Of a stretch of DNA of 20,599 nucleotides, positions 7,784 to 16,400 are shown one piece after another. Below the pieces are notes generated by a model. That model was not told the DNA's origin and ran no database searches. It saw only the letters and a list, made by a program, of their open reading frames with translations. The stretch is from SLJN01 sp964505385 (lineage in GTDB: Bacteria; Bacteroidota; Rhodothermia; Balneolales; Natronogracilivirgulaceae): NCBI GenBank assembly GCA_964505385.1, contig CAZDIA010000044.1, forward strand, positions 1-20,599, given 5' to 3'. Within the stretch, counting starts at the first letter, position 1; each line of letters starts with the position of its first letter. The translations under genes were made by a program, and so were the position numbers.

Positions 7784-8027
7784 CTTGACAGTTCTAAAGT
7801 ATAAATTAGTCAATTTCAATGCATCCACATTTGCTTTTATTCCTTCATTATTGCAGTTTCACAGTTAATCGACCACTTAAATCGATATGTTTTGGCCGGA
7901 TTAAAATTTTTCAAGAAGAAGGGGTTTGTACGAACTGTTTTCATCACTATCGTGATTATCACAATCATTGCATACCTTGCCTACAGAGCCACATAATCAC
8001 TTAACCGACAATAACATAAATCGAGCT

Positions 8028-10595
8028 ATGATCAACAGGATTTTTCTATCACTATTTCTGACCATATTTCTGTTTGCCAACACAGCTATATCAGCTGATG
8101 ATGAAAACGACGAACACATTTCCGTTGACCAGGTGCTGCAACTCGGCCCGAAAGCCGTTCCGATGCCAGTCTACCATGATGTGGAAAATGTGAAGGGCAC
8201 CACATTTACGGTTGAAGATATTCTGCAACATGATCCGGTTGATCCAACCGGCTGGTGGCCTGACGAAGGTGAGGAAGTCCGCTGGGATCACCAGGAAACC
8301 CTCAGCTGGCAGGAGCGGTCACCTGATGAAATCACACCTGAAGATGAAAACCAGCCCAACTACGCGTGGCAAGCGTATTACATTGAAACTGACCGCTGGA
8401 TGCCGGTAACACTCCACTTCGATAGTGCCTCGCCATTGATGATTTATGTAAACGGACAACACCTCGGAACCAAACCTGCTGCTGAGCCGCAAGAACATAG
8501 CGAGCAAACCGAATTACCGAAAGGCAAGCATCTGATTGTTGTAAAAACCGTATATGATCCGGATAGCAACGATGAAGATTGGCAGCTTACTCCCTCTGTT
8601 GAAACACAGTACCCGGATGAAATTCGTACAAGTGTCTCACCGCAGCACGGTGTGGCAATGCGACATCTGTCGAATGCTCCTTCGCCCGGCTCCGTGTCGA
8701 TTTCACCGGACGGCCGGTATGTTACTACCGCCGTTAATCGCGCCGATCCCCCTGAAGGTGAAACCGAAAGCTGGATCGAGTTACGCACTTTTGACGGCGA
8801 ACCGGTTCAGGATTTTAAGGGTTCAATGGATGTAGGCGCTGTAGAGTGGCTGCCGGACGGAGAACAATTCAGTTATCTCGACCGGCACGAAAATGGCGCC
8901 GATTTATGGGTTGTTAATATCGAAGATGGCACCCAAACCCGAATTTTACGGGATATTGAACAACTGACCGGATACTCCTGGAGCCCGGATGGTAATTATG
9001 TAATCTATTCGGTTTCTGAGCAGCCTCAACCACCCGGTGAGGTACGGTATCTTGAATATCTGGAAGATCGCCGCCCCGGTTTTCGACAACGCTCCTTTCT
9101 ATACATAGCGGATGCCGAAGGAGGCAGTCAGAGGCGCCTTACCGCCGGCAAGCTGACCACCAATCTCAACAGTATTCATCCCGGCGGAAATCAACTGCTG
9201 TTCACCCGTTCCCATATTGACTACACCGAACGTCCCTACACGAAAACCGAATATTCAATTTTGGATCTGACCACCATGGAGGTTGATTCACTTTTTACCG
9301 CACCTTTTGGCGGGAGTGCAAGCTGGTCGCCTGATGGTGACAAAATTTTGGTAACCGGGGGCCCCTCCATGTTTGATGAGGCGGGAAAAAATGTTCCCGA
9401 GGACATGACTCCCAACGACTACGACACCCAGCTTTATCTTTATGATCCGCAAGAAAACAGTGTAGATCCGGTTTCCCGCGAGTTTGACCCGTCCATTGAT
9501 GCCGCCGATTGGGGACCGGATGGCTCCACTGTTTATATGGTGACGACGGATAAATCCTATAGAAACCTGTATCGGTACCACATAGATAGTCGTCGCTATA
9601 CGAAGCTCAACACCGGCGTGGATATTGTCGGCCAGTTTGCATTAGCTGATGAAGCGGAACGCGCAATTTTCACCGGATCGGGCATTTCCGATCCTCCCAA
9701 AGCTTATACCTACGATCATAATCGGGAAGAAGCTGAGCTTCTGATTGATCCGGCAGAAAGAAAATATGAGCACGTCGCTTTCGGCGAATCCCGTGACTGG
9801 ACATTTGAAAATGAAGCTGGTGATGAAATCGACGGCCACGTCTATTATCCACCCGATTTTGATGAGGATGAAGAATATCCGGTAATTGTATACTACTATG
9901 GAGGTACTACACCGGTCAACCGTGCTTATGGCGGACGATACCCAAAAGAATACTATGCCGCGCAGGGTTATCTGGTGTATGTACTGCAACCGAGTGGCGC
10001 GATTGGCTACGGTCAGGAATTCAGCGCCCGTCATGTGCGGGACTGGGGTAAAATTGTGGCTGATGAAATCATCGACGGTGTCGGGCAGTTTCTTGACACG
10101 CATGATTATGCCGATGTTGATAACGTAGGTGCTATCGGCGCATCTTATGGCGGCTTTATGACTATGCTGCTCCAAACCCGAACGGATATGTTTACCGCCG
10201 CCATATCCCACGCCGGCATCAGTAATATTACAAGTTACTGGGGCGAAGGATTTTGGGGATTTCAATACAGCGCCATAGCAACCGCTGAAGCATTCCCCTG
10301 GGATGACGAAGAAATTTATGTGGATCAATCTCCGATTTTTGATGCAGATAAAATCACCACACCCCTGCTGTTACTGCACGGCAATGTTGATACCAACGTA
10401 CCGCCGGGTGAAAGTATCCAGATGTTTACCGCACTGCGGCTGCTCGACCGCGAAGTAGCATACGTAGAAATCGACGAAACCGACCACCACGTCCTCGACT
10501 ACTCAAAATACCAGGACTGGACCCATACGATACTCGCCTGGTTCGATAAACACATGAAAGACCAACCGGATTGGTGGCAGCATTTACACAACTAA
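8028..10595 (+). CDS. Secreted S9 family peptidase (prolyl oligopeptidase / DPP-IV type)
   Basis: The protein is 855 residues from the ATG at 8028. This start is preferred over an in-frame TTG at 7968 because it begins directly with a signal peptide (MINRIFLSLFLTIFLFANT, probable cleavage near AISA). The middle holds beta-propeller blades with repeated S-P-D-G or W-x-P-D-G motifs (SISPDGRYV, WSPDGNYVIY, WSPDGDKILV, WGPDGSTVYM). The C-terminal alpha/beta-hydrolase domain (from about 615) has the nucleophile in GASYGG (Ser706), the acid Asp788 in HGNVDTNVP and His820 in TDHHVLDY. Such enzymes cut short peptides, often after Pro or Ala, in the periplasm or outside. Very acidic composition suits a salt-exposed protein. 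The N-terminal segment before the propeller (about 25-200) is longer than in cytosolic prolyl oligopeptidases. An inverted repeat follows the stop. Confidence 0.92.
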   Translation: MINRIFLSLFLTIFLFANTAISADDENDEHISVDQVLQLGPKAVPMPVYHDVENVKGTTFTVEDILQHDPVDPTGWWPDEGEEVRWDHQETLSWQERSPDEITPEDENQPNYAWQAYYIETDRWMPVTLHFDSASPLMIYVNGQHLGTKPAAEPQEHSEQTELPKGKHLIVVKTVYDPDSNDEDWQLTPSVETQYPDEIRTSVSPQHGVAMRHLSNAPSPGSVSISPDGRYVTTAVNRADPPEGETESWIELRTFDGEPVQDFKGSMDVGAVEWLPDGEQFSYLDRHENGADLWVVNIEDGTQTRILRDIEQLTGYSWSPDGNYVIYSVSEQPQPPGEVRYLEYLEDRRPGFRQRSFLYIADAEGGSQRRLTAGKLTTNLNSIHPGGNQLLFTRSHIDYTERPYTKTEYSILDLTTMEVDSLFTAPFGGSASWSPDGDKILVTGGPSMFDEAGKNVPEDMTPNDYDTQLYLYDPQENSVDPVSREFDPSIDAADWGPDGSTVYMVTTDKSYRNLYRYHIDSRRYTKLNTGVDIVGQFALADEAERAIFTGSGISDPPKAYTYDHNREEAELLIDPAERKYEHVAFGESRDWTFENEAGDEIDGHVYYPPDFDEDEEYPVIVYYYGGTTPVNRAYGGRYPKEYYAAQGYLVYVLQPSGAIGYGQEFSARHVRDWGKIVADEIIDGVGQFLDTHDYADVDNVGAIGASYGGFMTMLLQTRTDMFTAAISHAGISNITSYWGEGFWGFQYSAIATAEAFPWDDEEIYVDQSPIFDADKITTPLLLLHGNVDTNVPPGESIQMFTALRLLDREVAYVEIDETDHHVLDYSKYQDWTHTILAWFDKHMKDQPDWWQHLHN

Positions 10596-10597
10596 CC

Positions 10598-10679
10598 GCC
10601 GTCAGCCCAATCCCCCAACCGGCCACACAAATCTCATTGAGTTTTACTCTACACCTCCGGGTGGGGTTGGGCTGACGGC
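10598..10679. repeat. Long-loop inverted repeat behind the S9 peptidase gene
   Basis: A 17-bp stem (10598-10614 with 10663-10679, one G-U pair) encloses a 48-nt loop, starting 2 nt after the stop codon. No T tract follows, so it is not a classical terminator, but it could stop RNA decay or act as a repeat element. Confidence 0.65.
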
Positions 10680-10836
10680 TTAGATCGAGGGCAAGATCAA
10701 AAAATCAAAAACAGCCGATTATTCAAATTTATTCCTGGGATTAGGTAATCTTACCACAGTCTTTGTATATATGGTAAAGAATGAACCTTAGCGGTCAACG
10801 TTTTCATTAGCAGGAAATCAAACCCGGGATAGACAC

Positions 10837-11331
10837 ATGAAACTTCATATACTGCCCGCTTATATCACATCATCTCTTCTGCTGATATCCGGTTGTGATC
10901 ATTGGCCGTGGAATAATAATGGTACCCCTGTTGAGGATCCCTCCGGAGATGTAAATGAAGTGATAATGGCAGACCCCACAAACTTCAACCGGGATGAGTG
11001 GCCTCACGATCATTTCACTCTAATGAATATCGAACTGGAAGCAGATACGCTTGAGGTCGAAGTCGGTTACTCAGGATGCGGACCAAGAGATTTCGAAATG
11101 GTGTTCTGGAACTGGTTTATGGAATCTGATCCGGTACAGGCCTACGGCATGTTTTCATTCAGACCGGAAGATTGCGCTGCGTGGTTCGAGGACACCTTCC
11201 GTTTTGATTTGACCCCTCTCAAAGAAAAATATCAGTATTATTACTCAGACAGCGGAGTGATCGACATCTCTATCGTTGATCGGGATAGTACACACGGAGG
11301 GGTTCGCTATAAGTTCAGTGGATATGAATAG
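10837..11331 (+). CDS. Small hypothetical lipoprotein
   Basis: This 164-residue protein has a lipoprotein signal: a hydrophobic stretch, then LISGC with Cys20, followed by a WPWNNNGTPVEDPSGD linker. The mature part is acidic and aromatic, with two Cys (in GYSGCGPRDFEMVFWNWF and RPEDCAAWF) that could form a disulphide, and a predicted beta-rich fold ending in GGVRYKFSGYE. The segment LEVEVGYSGCGPRDFEMVF resembles the core of small envelope lipoproteins common in Bacteroidota (NigD-like), but I cannot assign a family with confidence. Function unknown; location at an envelope membrane is likely. It stands alone between the S9 peptidase and the HPr-kinase-like gene. Confidence 0.75.
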   Translation: MKLHILPAYITSSLLLISGCDHWPWNNNGTPVEDPSGDVNEVIMADPTNFNRDEWPHDHFTLMNIELEADTLEVEVGYSGCGPRDFEMVFWNWFMESDPVQAYGMFSFRPEDCAAWFEDTFRFDLTPLKEKYQYYYSDSGVIDISIVDRDSTHGGVRYKFSGYE

Positions 11332-11337
11332 GACGGT

Positions 11338-11361
11338 GGCTTGCCCGAGCCCCATTTTTTT
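11338..11361 (+). terminator. Weak terminator candidate behind the lipoprotein gene
   Basis: A short GGCT/AGCC stem (11338-11341 with 11348-11351) is followed by CCA and seven T. The stem is only 4 bp, so the call rests mainly on position and the T tract. Confidence 0.35.
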
Positions 11362-11500
11362 AAAAATTTGCTTTACAGAAAAATTAATAATCTTAAAGAT
11401 TTAAAATTGTAATTTAGATTTTGTTGAGATTCAAATTAATCTTGATTCCTGAATTTATAGTGCAGGATTTAGATTGAGCCAAGATTATCGCCGAATAATT

Positions 11501-12682
11501 ATGAGTATGAGTAATTTCACTTCTGATTTTGAAGCAGTTGACCGTTACTATAAGTTGTACGGAAAAACCATCCATAGTAATTTTCCGCTTCCATTACCCG
11601 AAGCCGGTCAAAAGCAAACCGATATTCGCGTGATTTATGAAGGTTATGTTCCAAAAAGATTGGATCACAGCCCTGTTCCGAGGGGATTGGAATGGACGGT
11701 AAGAGACGGTACACGCAATTTGAGCTATTATTTTTCCGACGGTAAAGAGCTGACATTTCGGTTTTCGGATGACGGTCGTGAGATTCGATTTACCCACAGC
11801 TGGCGTCACTGGAAAGAACTCCGGTTTCCCCTGATCAACGGGGCTGTGGCAGCAGCTCTCAAAATTCAGGGACATACTGCGCTGCATGCGGCTTCACTGG
11901 TATGGAAAGGCCGGTCTTTTCTGTTTATGGGACACAGTGGGAGAGGTAAGTCCACTTTAGCTGCCGCCCTTATTGATGCCGGGATGTCCGCTCATTCTGA
12001 TGATATTGCCATACCTTTTTGGGAGGATGCGCGCAGCCAATACGGGCCTACTGAAGGCCGGATCAGTGGCCAAAATCCTCATATCAAAAATCAGAGCCAA
12101 AGCGATAGTACAGATAACGATGTACCGGTCATTCCCGCAGGATATGCTATGATCAAGGTAAAACCGGAAATTATCCGGCTGCTTGGCGTGCAAGAAGCCC
12201 GTCCCGTTAAGATATTCTGTCATCACAACGAAGACGATGAAAGCTGGTTTCGTGCGACTGAACTACTTGGTGGATTTTATAACGGGCTGGCTCCGCTTGC
12301 AGGAATATTTATTCTTGGAAACCGCTACCGAAACGGGCAGCCAAAACACAAAACAGCCGGAGATTCTTCTAAGCCTGGAGAGAATGTTGAGCCTATAACC
12401 GATAACAATTATGTTCAGGTTAATCAAATTAGCGGCATGCCCGCAACTCTTGAGCTTTTAGAGCATATTTACGGAGTGAGCTGGATGAGCCCGCCCGGAG
12501 ATTCTTCTCTTAAGCTGGCTGCCAGGCTTGCAGGTGATATTCCGGTATTTCGATTATCCATGCCGAACGACCTCTCGCAATTGCAGGATGCGGCCGGGGA
12601 GCTGCTTCAACGTCATATAAATCCCCTGGCCGGGAGTTATAAAACAACAAAGCCGCCTTTTGCGGTGACTAAAAGACATTGA
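11501..12682 (+). CDS. HPr-kinase-like (HprK-fold) ATP-binding protein
   Basis: The protein is 393 residues from the ATG at 11501; an upstream TTG at 11474 and an ATG at 11507 are alternatives. The N-terminal part has the YYKLYGKTIHSNFPLPLPE motif seen in HprK-related proteins outside the PTS. After INGAVAAALKIQGHTALHAASLVWKG comes the P-loop GHSGRGKST (residues 144-152), then a helix and SDDIAI (about 166-171), equivalent to the ADD motif after the HprK P-loop. The classic HPr kinase N-terminal domain is absent, so it is not a PTS regulator. Relatives occur in RiPP clusters; in paeninodin-type lasso clusters the homologue phosphorylates the precursor. A lasso-leader-like peptide is encoded about 540 bp downstream on the other strand (13224-13352). 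Other lasso enzymes are not in the window. Confidence 0.85.
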   Translation: MSMSNFTSDFEAVDRYYKLYGKTIHSNFPLPLPEAGQKQTDIRVIYEGYVPKRLDHSPVPRGLEWTVRDGTRNLSYYFSDGKELTFRFSDDGREIRFTHSWRHWKELRFPLINGAVAAALKIQGHTALHAASLVWKGRSFLFMGHSGRGKSTLAAALIDAGMSAHSDDIAIPFWEDARSQYGPTEGRISGQNPHIKNQSQSDSTDNDVPVIPAGYAMIKVKPEIIRLLGVQEARPVKIFCHHNEDDESWFRATELLGGFYNGLAPLAGIFILGNRYRNGQPKHKTAGDSSKPGENVEPITDNNYVQVNQISGMPATLELLEHIYGVSWMSPPGDSSLKLAARLAGDIPVFRLSMPNDLSQLQDAAGELLQRHINPLAGSYKTTKPPFAVTKRH

Positions 12683-12686
12683 TAGT

Positions 12687-12857
12687 AAGGGACTTAGGGG
12701 TGTAGGGACGGAGGGACTGAGAGACGAAGAGACTGAGAGACGAAGGGACGAAGGGACGAAGGGACGAAGAGAGGGAGGGACTAAAGACGAAGATCTTGCT
12801 GGCTCTCAGTCCCTAAGTCCCTCAGTCCCTCCGTCTCTTCGTCCCTTCGTCTCAGTC
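12687..12857. repeat. Inverted pair of octamer arrays (AGGGACGA type)
   Basis: Left arm, about 12687-12785: octamers AGGGACGG, AGGGACTG, AGAGACGA, AGAGACTG, AGAGACGA and AGGGACGA x3. Right arm, about 12805-12857: complementary octamers CTCAGTCC, CTAAGTCC, CTCAGTCC, CTCCGTCT, CTTCGTCC and CTTCGTCT. At least 15 bp pair perfectly (12707-12721 with 12821-12835) and several registers are possible. It lies 4 bp after the kinase stop and could also serve as its terminator structure. Confidence 0.85.
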
Positions 12858-12881
12858 ACTTAATCTGATTAGGTTCCTTAT

Positions 12882-13019
12882 GCAATCTGATATCGCTAAT
12901 CTGCAATCTTTTCGAATCATTGACCAACGGGCAAAGTGCACCTGATCCTGCCCGAATCCGGTTGCTTGCTATCTATCAATAGATTTCAGATTGATGAGAG
13001 CAGATTTCAGATTTCAGAT
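12882..13019. repeat. Inverted pair of heptamer arrays (AGATTTC type)
   Basis: Left arm 12882-12909 reads GCAATCT, GATATCG, CTAATCT, GCAATCT. Right arm about 12981-13019 reads AGATTTC, AGATTGA, TGAGAGC, AGATTTC, AGATTTC, AGATG. The arms are reverse-complement in type, each in 7-base phase. A small GC hairpin (CGGGCA 12928-12933 / TGCCCG 12949-12954) lies between them. The rest of 12683-13223 has no gene. Confidence 0.7.
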
Positions 13020-13081
13020 GTGGAACGTAGTCCTATGTATATATGTATGGAGGATCCTATATCGGATAGCCCTGGATTTTA

Positions 13082-13113
13082 ATGTAGCGACAAGGCATGC
13101 CTTGTCGCTACAT
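13082..13113. repeat. 32-bp perfect palindrome
   Basis: The left half ATGTAGCGACAAGGCA is followed immediately by its exact reverse complement, with no spacer. It stands alone in the repeat region between the HPr-kinase-like gene and the short peptide gene. The style (GTAG...CTAC ends, GGCATGCC centre) resembles small palindromic intergenic repeats found in many bacterial phyla. Confidence 0.9.
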
Positions 13114-13186
13114 CGGGGCTGATTGGATATCATCCCCAATGGATATTTTTATACAACTCCATAACCATGAACTATGTAAGGACTAA

Positions 13187-13207
13187 CAAACGACAAACAT
13201 CAAACGA
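13187..13207. repeat. Three tandem heptamers CAAACRW
   Basis: CAAACGA, CAAACAT and CAAACGA stand in 7-base phase, just downstream of the short peptide gene. The unit is related to the CATCAAA arrays at 66-86 and 19729-19820. Confidence 0.65.
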
Positions 13208-13223
13208 AACGACAAAGGATTGC

Positions 13224-13352
13224 TTACCCCGACACATCCGGCTCATTAGGATGGAATGGAGGAGGATCATTTCGGGTATTTTTATAATCTACCTCCCTGA
13301 GAATAGGTGATTTCCATTCGCGCTTGGCCGTGGGTTGTTTTTGACTCGACAT
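13224..13352 (-). CDS. Short peptide with lasso-type (paeninodin-like) leader motif; candidate RiPP precursor
   Basis: From the ATG at 13352 this encodes 42 residues: an N-terminal KREWKSPILREVDYKNT segment, then the tail RNDPPPFHPNEPDVSG. Alternatives are the ATG at 13370 (48 residues) and a TTG at 13445 (73 residues) that would overlap the end of the upstream gene by 11 bp. The leader fits the lasso recognition pattern: an aromatic residue, Pro three later, Leu two after it, V-D, and Thr ten after the Pro. In known precursors that Thr is second-last of the leader. A core starting at Asn would have its first usable acid for a ring at position 10, one beyond the usual 7-9; starting at Asp it would be position 9. 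A Ser next to the C terminus could be a kinase target. The purine-rich AAAAGAAGAA before 13352 supports that start. It is probably cotranscribed with the type IX cargo gene. Confidence 0.6.
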   Translation of the reverse strand: MSSQKQPTAKREWKSPILREVDYKNTRNDPPPFHPNEPDVSG

Positions 13353-13434
13353 TTCTTCTTTTCGTTTCATATCGCTGCTTATATTAAATTCTGCCTGAAA
13401 AACGGCTTTTTCATAAATACTATTATCCGGCTGT

Positions 13435-16400
13435 TTATTTGACAAACGTCATCTGCCGCGTCAGCACGCCGGCTGCGTCGGAGTCGGAAACCTCAAGGCG
13501 GTAAATATAGGTGCCGCTGGACACCCCTTCAGCGTTCCAGCTGACTTCGTGACGGCCGGCCTGAATGTTTTCATCGACCAATGTCGCTACCCGTCGGCCG
13601 AGCATGTCGTAAACCGTCAGCTCCACGTGCGAGGCTTCCGGAAGTTCATAAGAAATCGTCGTGGCCGGGTTGAACGGATTCGGATAATTCTGATTCAACG
13701 CCAACTCCTCGGGTGTCTCGGTCTCGCCCGGCTCCTCAGCCGATACCGGATGCAATGGCTCTTCGGTGATCTCAAACCGGTTTCCGTCGCTGTCGGCAAC
13801 TTTCTTCGGCTGCGGCCGATCCATGATCTCCGTCTGATCCGGGCCGGCGGCACGCTGCTGCGCCTCGGCTGCCGTAAATTCGTAATTCAGCTCGCCGTTA
13901 AGCGGTATGCTTACGTCTTCATGCCGATCGTTGAGATAAAGCTCGATGCCGGAAACCTCCTCCATATCGGTTACCTTCAGGGTGTAATCGCCTTCCCCGG
14001 AAACCTCATGCTCCAGCGGGATGCTGAGGGGCTCCTCCCCGCCGGGCAGTGGAAAGTGGCCGATATCGAACAGATCTTCCTCGCCTTTTCGGCTTGCCAG
14101 CAGCGTATAATTGGCCGACATAGGGGTAAGCTGCCAGGTATCGCCGTCAGTGCGCCCCTCAAGGGTGCCGTTGGGAGAAAACTCCAGCCACGCCGAGGTG
14201 GATACCTCCTCGCCGGCGAGCTCTAAGCGTACCACATCCCGCTGCGGCGCCTCGCGGAACTGAAATACAGGTGCATCGGAGGTTTTGATATCATCATTAA
14301 AGTCAAGAGTTACCTCATTAGCATTTTCTTCATTTTCCACAAAGAAGCCCTGCCAGGGAGCTATAAGCCCGTCCGTCAGATCGCCGTTGTTGCCATTGTA
14401 GGTAATCCATTCATCCTGATCCGGCTCCGATACATAGACGGCATTTTCAATATTAGCGTCGTTGCGAAGATCATCAAAGCTGATAGCCGTCGGGAAGGGG
14501 TTGCCCAGCAGTGTCCAGCCGCCATCTTCCTCGTTGGTATCTACATCAAATTCATCCGGTTCCTGGCCTGTTACAGCAAGCGTCGGGTCTTCTGTTAAAT
14601 CATTTCTGTCATCATCAACATCAAAAATCCAGGTCAGAAAACCATTTCCTTCCGGGATTTCTTGATTGTAATTGCTGTCATCTACAAAATCCCAGTTTTC
14701 CGGTTGCATGTCTTCCTCATCAAGAGGCCAGGTGTAAATATTGGCGTTTTCATTTGCGATGTCATCTCTGCCCGGAATCTGTGTGCGGATGTTGCCTTGG
14801 AGCAGGTCTGAATAGGATTTATCTTCGACAGGCGAGGCCAGTGTAACCCAGCCTCTGACCGTCAGCTCGCGTTCTAATTCCAGCTCGACGTCTTTATCGC
14901 CGCTCTGGTTGTTGAACATCCCGCCGCTCAGAACGGTGATGGTACCATCTTTGGTGATGCTTGCCCCATCTTGAATTTCTGCCACGCCGCCGTCGGCGAT
15001 GTCCAGTTCGCCGTTGGATTCAAGATGCAATGAACCTTCGATATCCAGCTTTCCATCATCATCTACAAGCAACGTGCCTCCGTCTTGTATCGTAACAGAG
15101 TTCGTATTTGTAACGTCGGTGTTTACCGTGACTTCATCGTCATTGCATATGATAACATCTGCATCGTTACCGGGCGCTTCGGATGCCTCTGCCCCGCCAC
15201 ACGAATCCGTTGACCAGGTATCAGCTACATTCCAGTTTCCAGACTCCCGAGAAAAGACGGATGGTACGTTTCCACTCAAATAAGGAAAACCGTTGTTAAT
15301 GTTCGGGTCTCTTGACCAAACATTATCAAAATCAAAACCATCTAGTTCTGTCTGCAAATCTTCTTCATCAAGCTCGGTCACATCACCAGATTCTGTACCA
15401 CCAACTGGTTCTAAAGGAGATTCATCTAAAACATACGAATCATCAATATCACCTGTGTTAACACCTATACCCGCTTTGTTTCCTGCAAAAGCACCTACCA
15501 GATATGCATCATCATCTTGCTCAAATGAATTTTCGCAATCTTCTATTGAATCAACTGCGCAATCTGAATCGCTTGTTAATACTGATGATATAGTAACAGT
15601 GCCTATACTATAACTTCTTTCAATGCGGCCATTATTTTCGAGACAGCCTGCAAACCCACCTATTCTTGAAAGAGCTTCTCCGTCATTATCTTTATTATCT
15701 TGGGCATACTCAATAGTCACATCACCCAGTGCATAACTATCTTCGGTTTGACCTTTTTGATTACAACCAACCAGGCCGCCGTATTTCTCAGTAACGCCCG
15801 GCTCATCGCCTTGATTTGTATCATTATTTTGGAATTGATGAAATACATCAATATCAGCAAATGATTGGCTTATAAGTGGCCTGTCTTCTCTTGCCGGAGC
15901 ATCGATAAAACTGTTATTACCACCTACAAGACCACCCACTACTGCATGGCCTGTTACAGTTCCATTTACGGCCGATGATCCTTCCACTTTTGTATCATCG
16001 CTTTCACCCCGGATTCTTCCGGCTACTGTACCTACACCTCTTTGGCCTGTTACATTGGCTCCAACTATTCTTACATTTTGTACAACACCTTCCAAACCAA
16101 TAACACCAAATAAACCTACACTATTGGTTTCTTCTCTGTCTATAAACAGATTTGAAATGGTATATCCATTTCCATCGTAGTTACCGGTGAATCTTAAGTC
16201 GTTTTGGGTATCATCATCATCCGCTGATGTTTCAGAACCAATAGGATCCCAGCCGTCTCCGGAATTATAAAAATCTCCGGATGAATCATCCCCTCCAAGA
16301 TCTATATTAGCAATTTGTTCGAAAAAAACTTGATCCTCAAGGTCTTCAAGGCAGTTTCTTACATTATTTAAGTGCTCTGCTGTTTCAATTTGATAGGGAT

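Noticed and set aside
7968..8027. TTG start adding 20 residues to the S9 peptidase
   Set aside because: The extension is hydrophilic and would bury the signal peptide; the ATG at 8028 opens directly with it.
9642..10328. 228-codon minus-strand frame
   Set aside because: Lies wholly inside the S9 peptidase catalytic domain, whose motifs are intact; the reverse product has no recognisable domain.
11501..12682. Genuine HPr kinase/phosphorylase of the PTS
   Set aside because: The N-terminal HprK domain is missing and no PTS gene is nearby; only the P-loop kinase core is shared.
12687..13019. CRISPR array
   Set aside because: Units are 7-8 bases in direct tandem with no spacers, and no cas gene is near.
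13549..14226. 225-codon plus-strand frame
   Set aside because: Antisense to the GC-rich end of the type IX cargo gene. High GC content leaves long open shadow frames.
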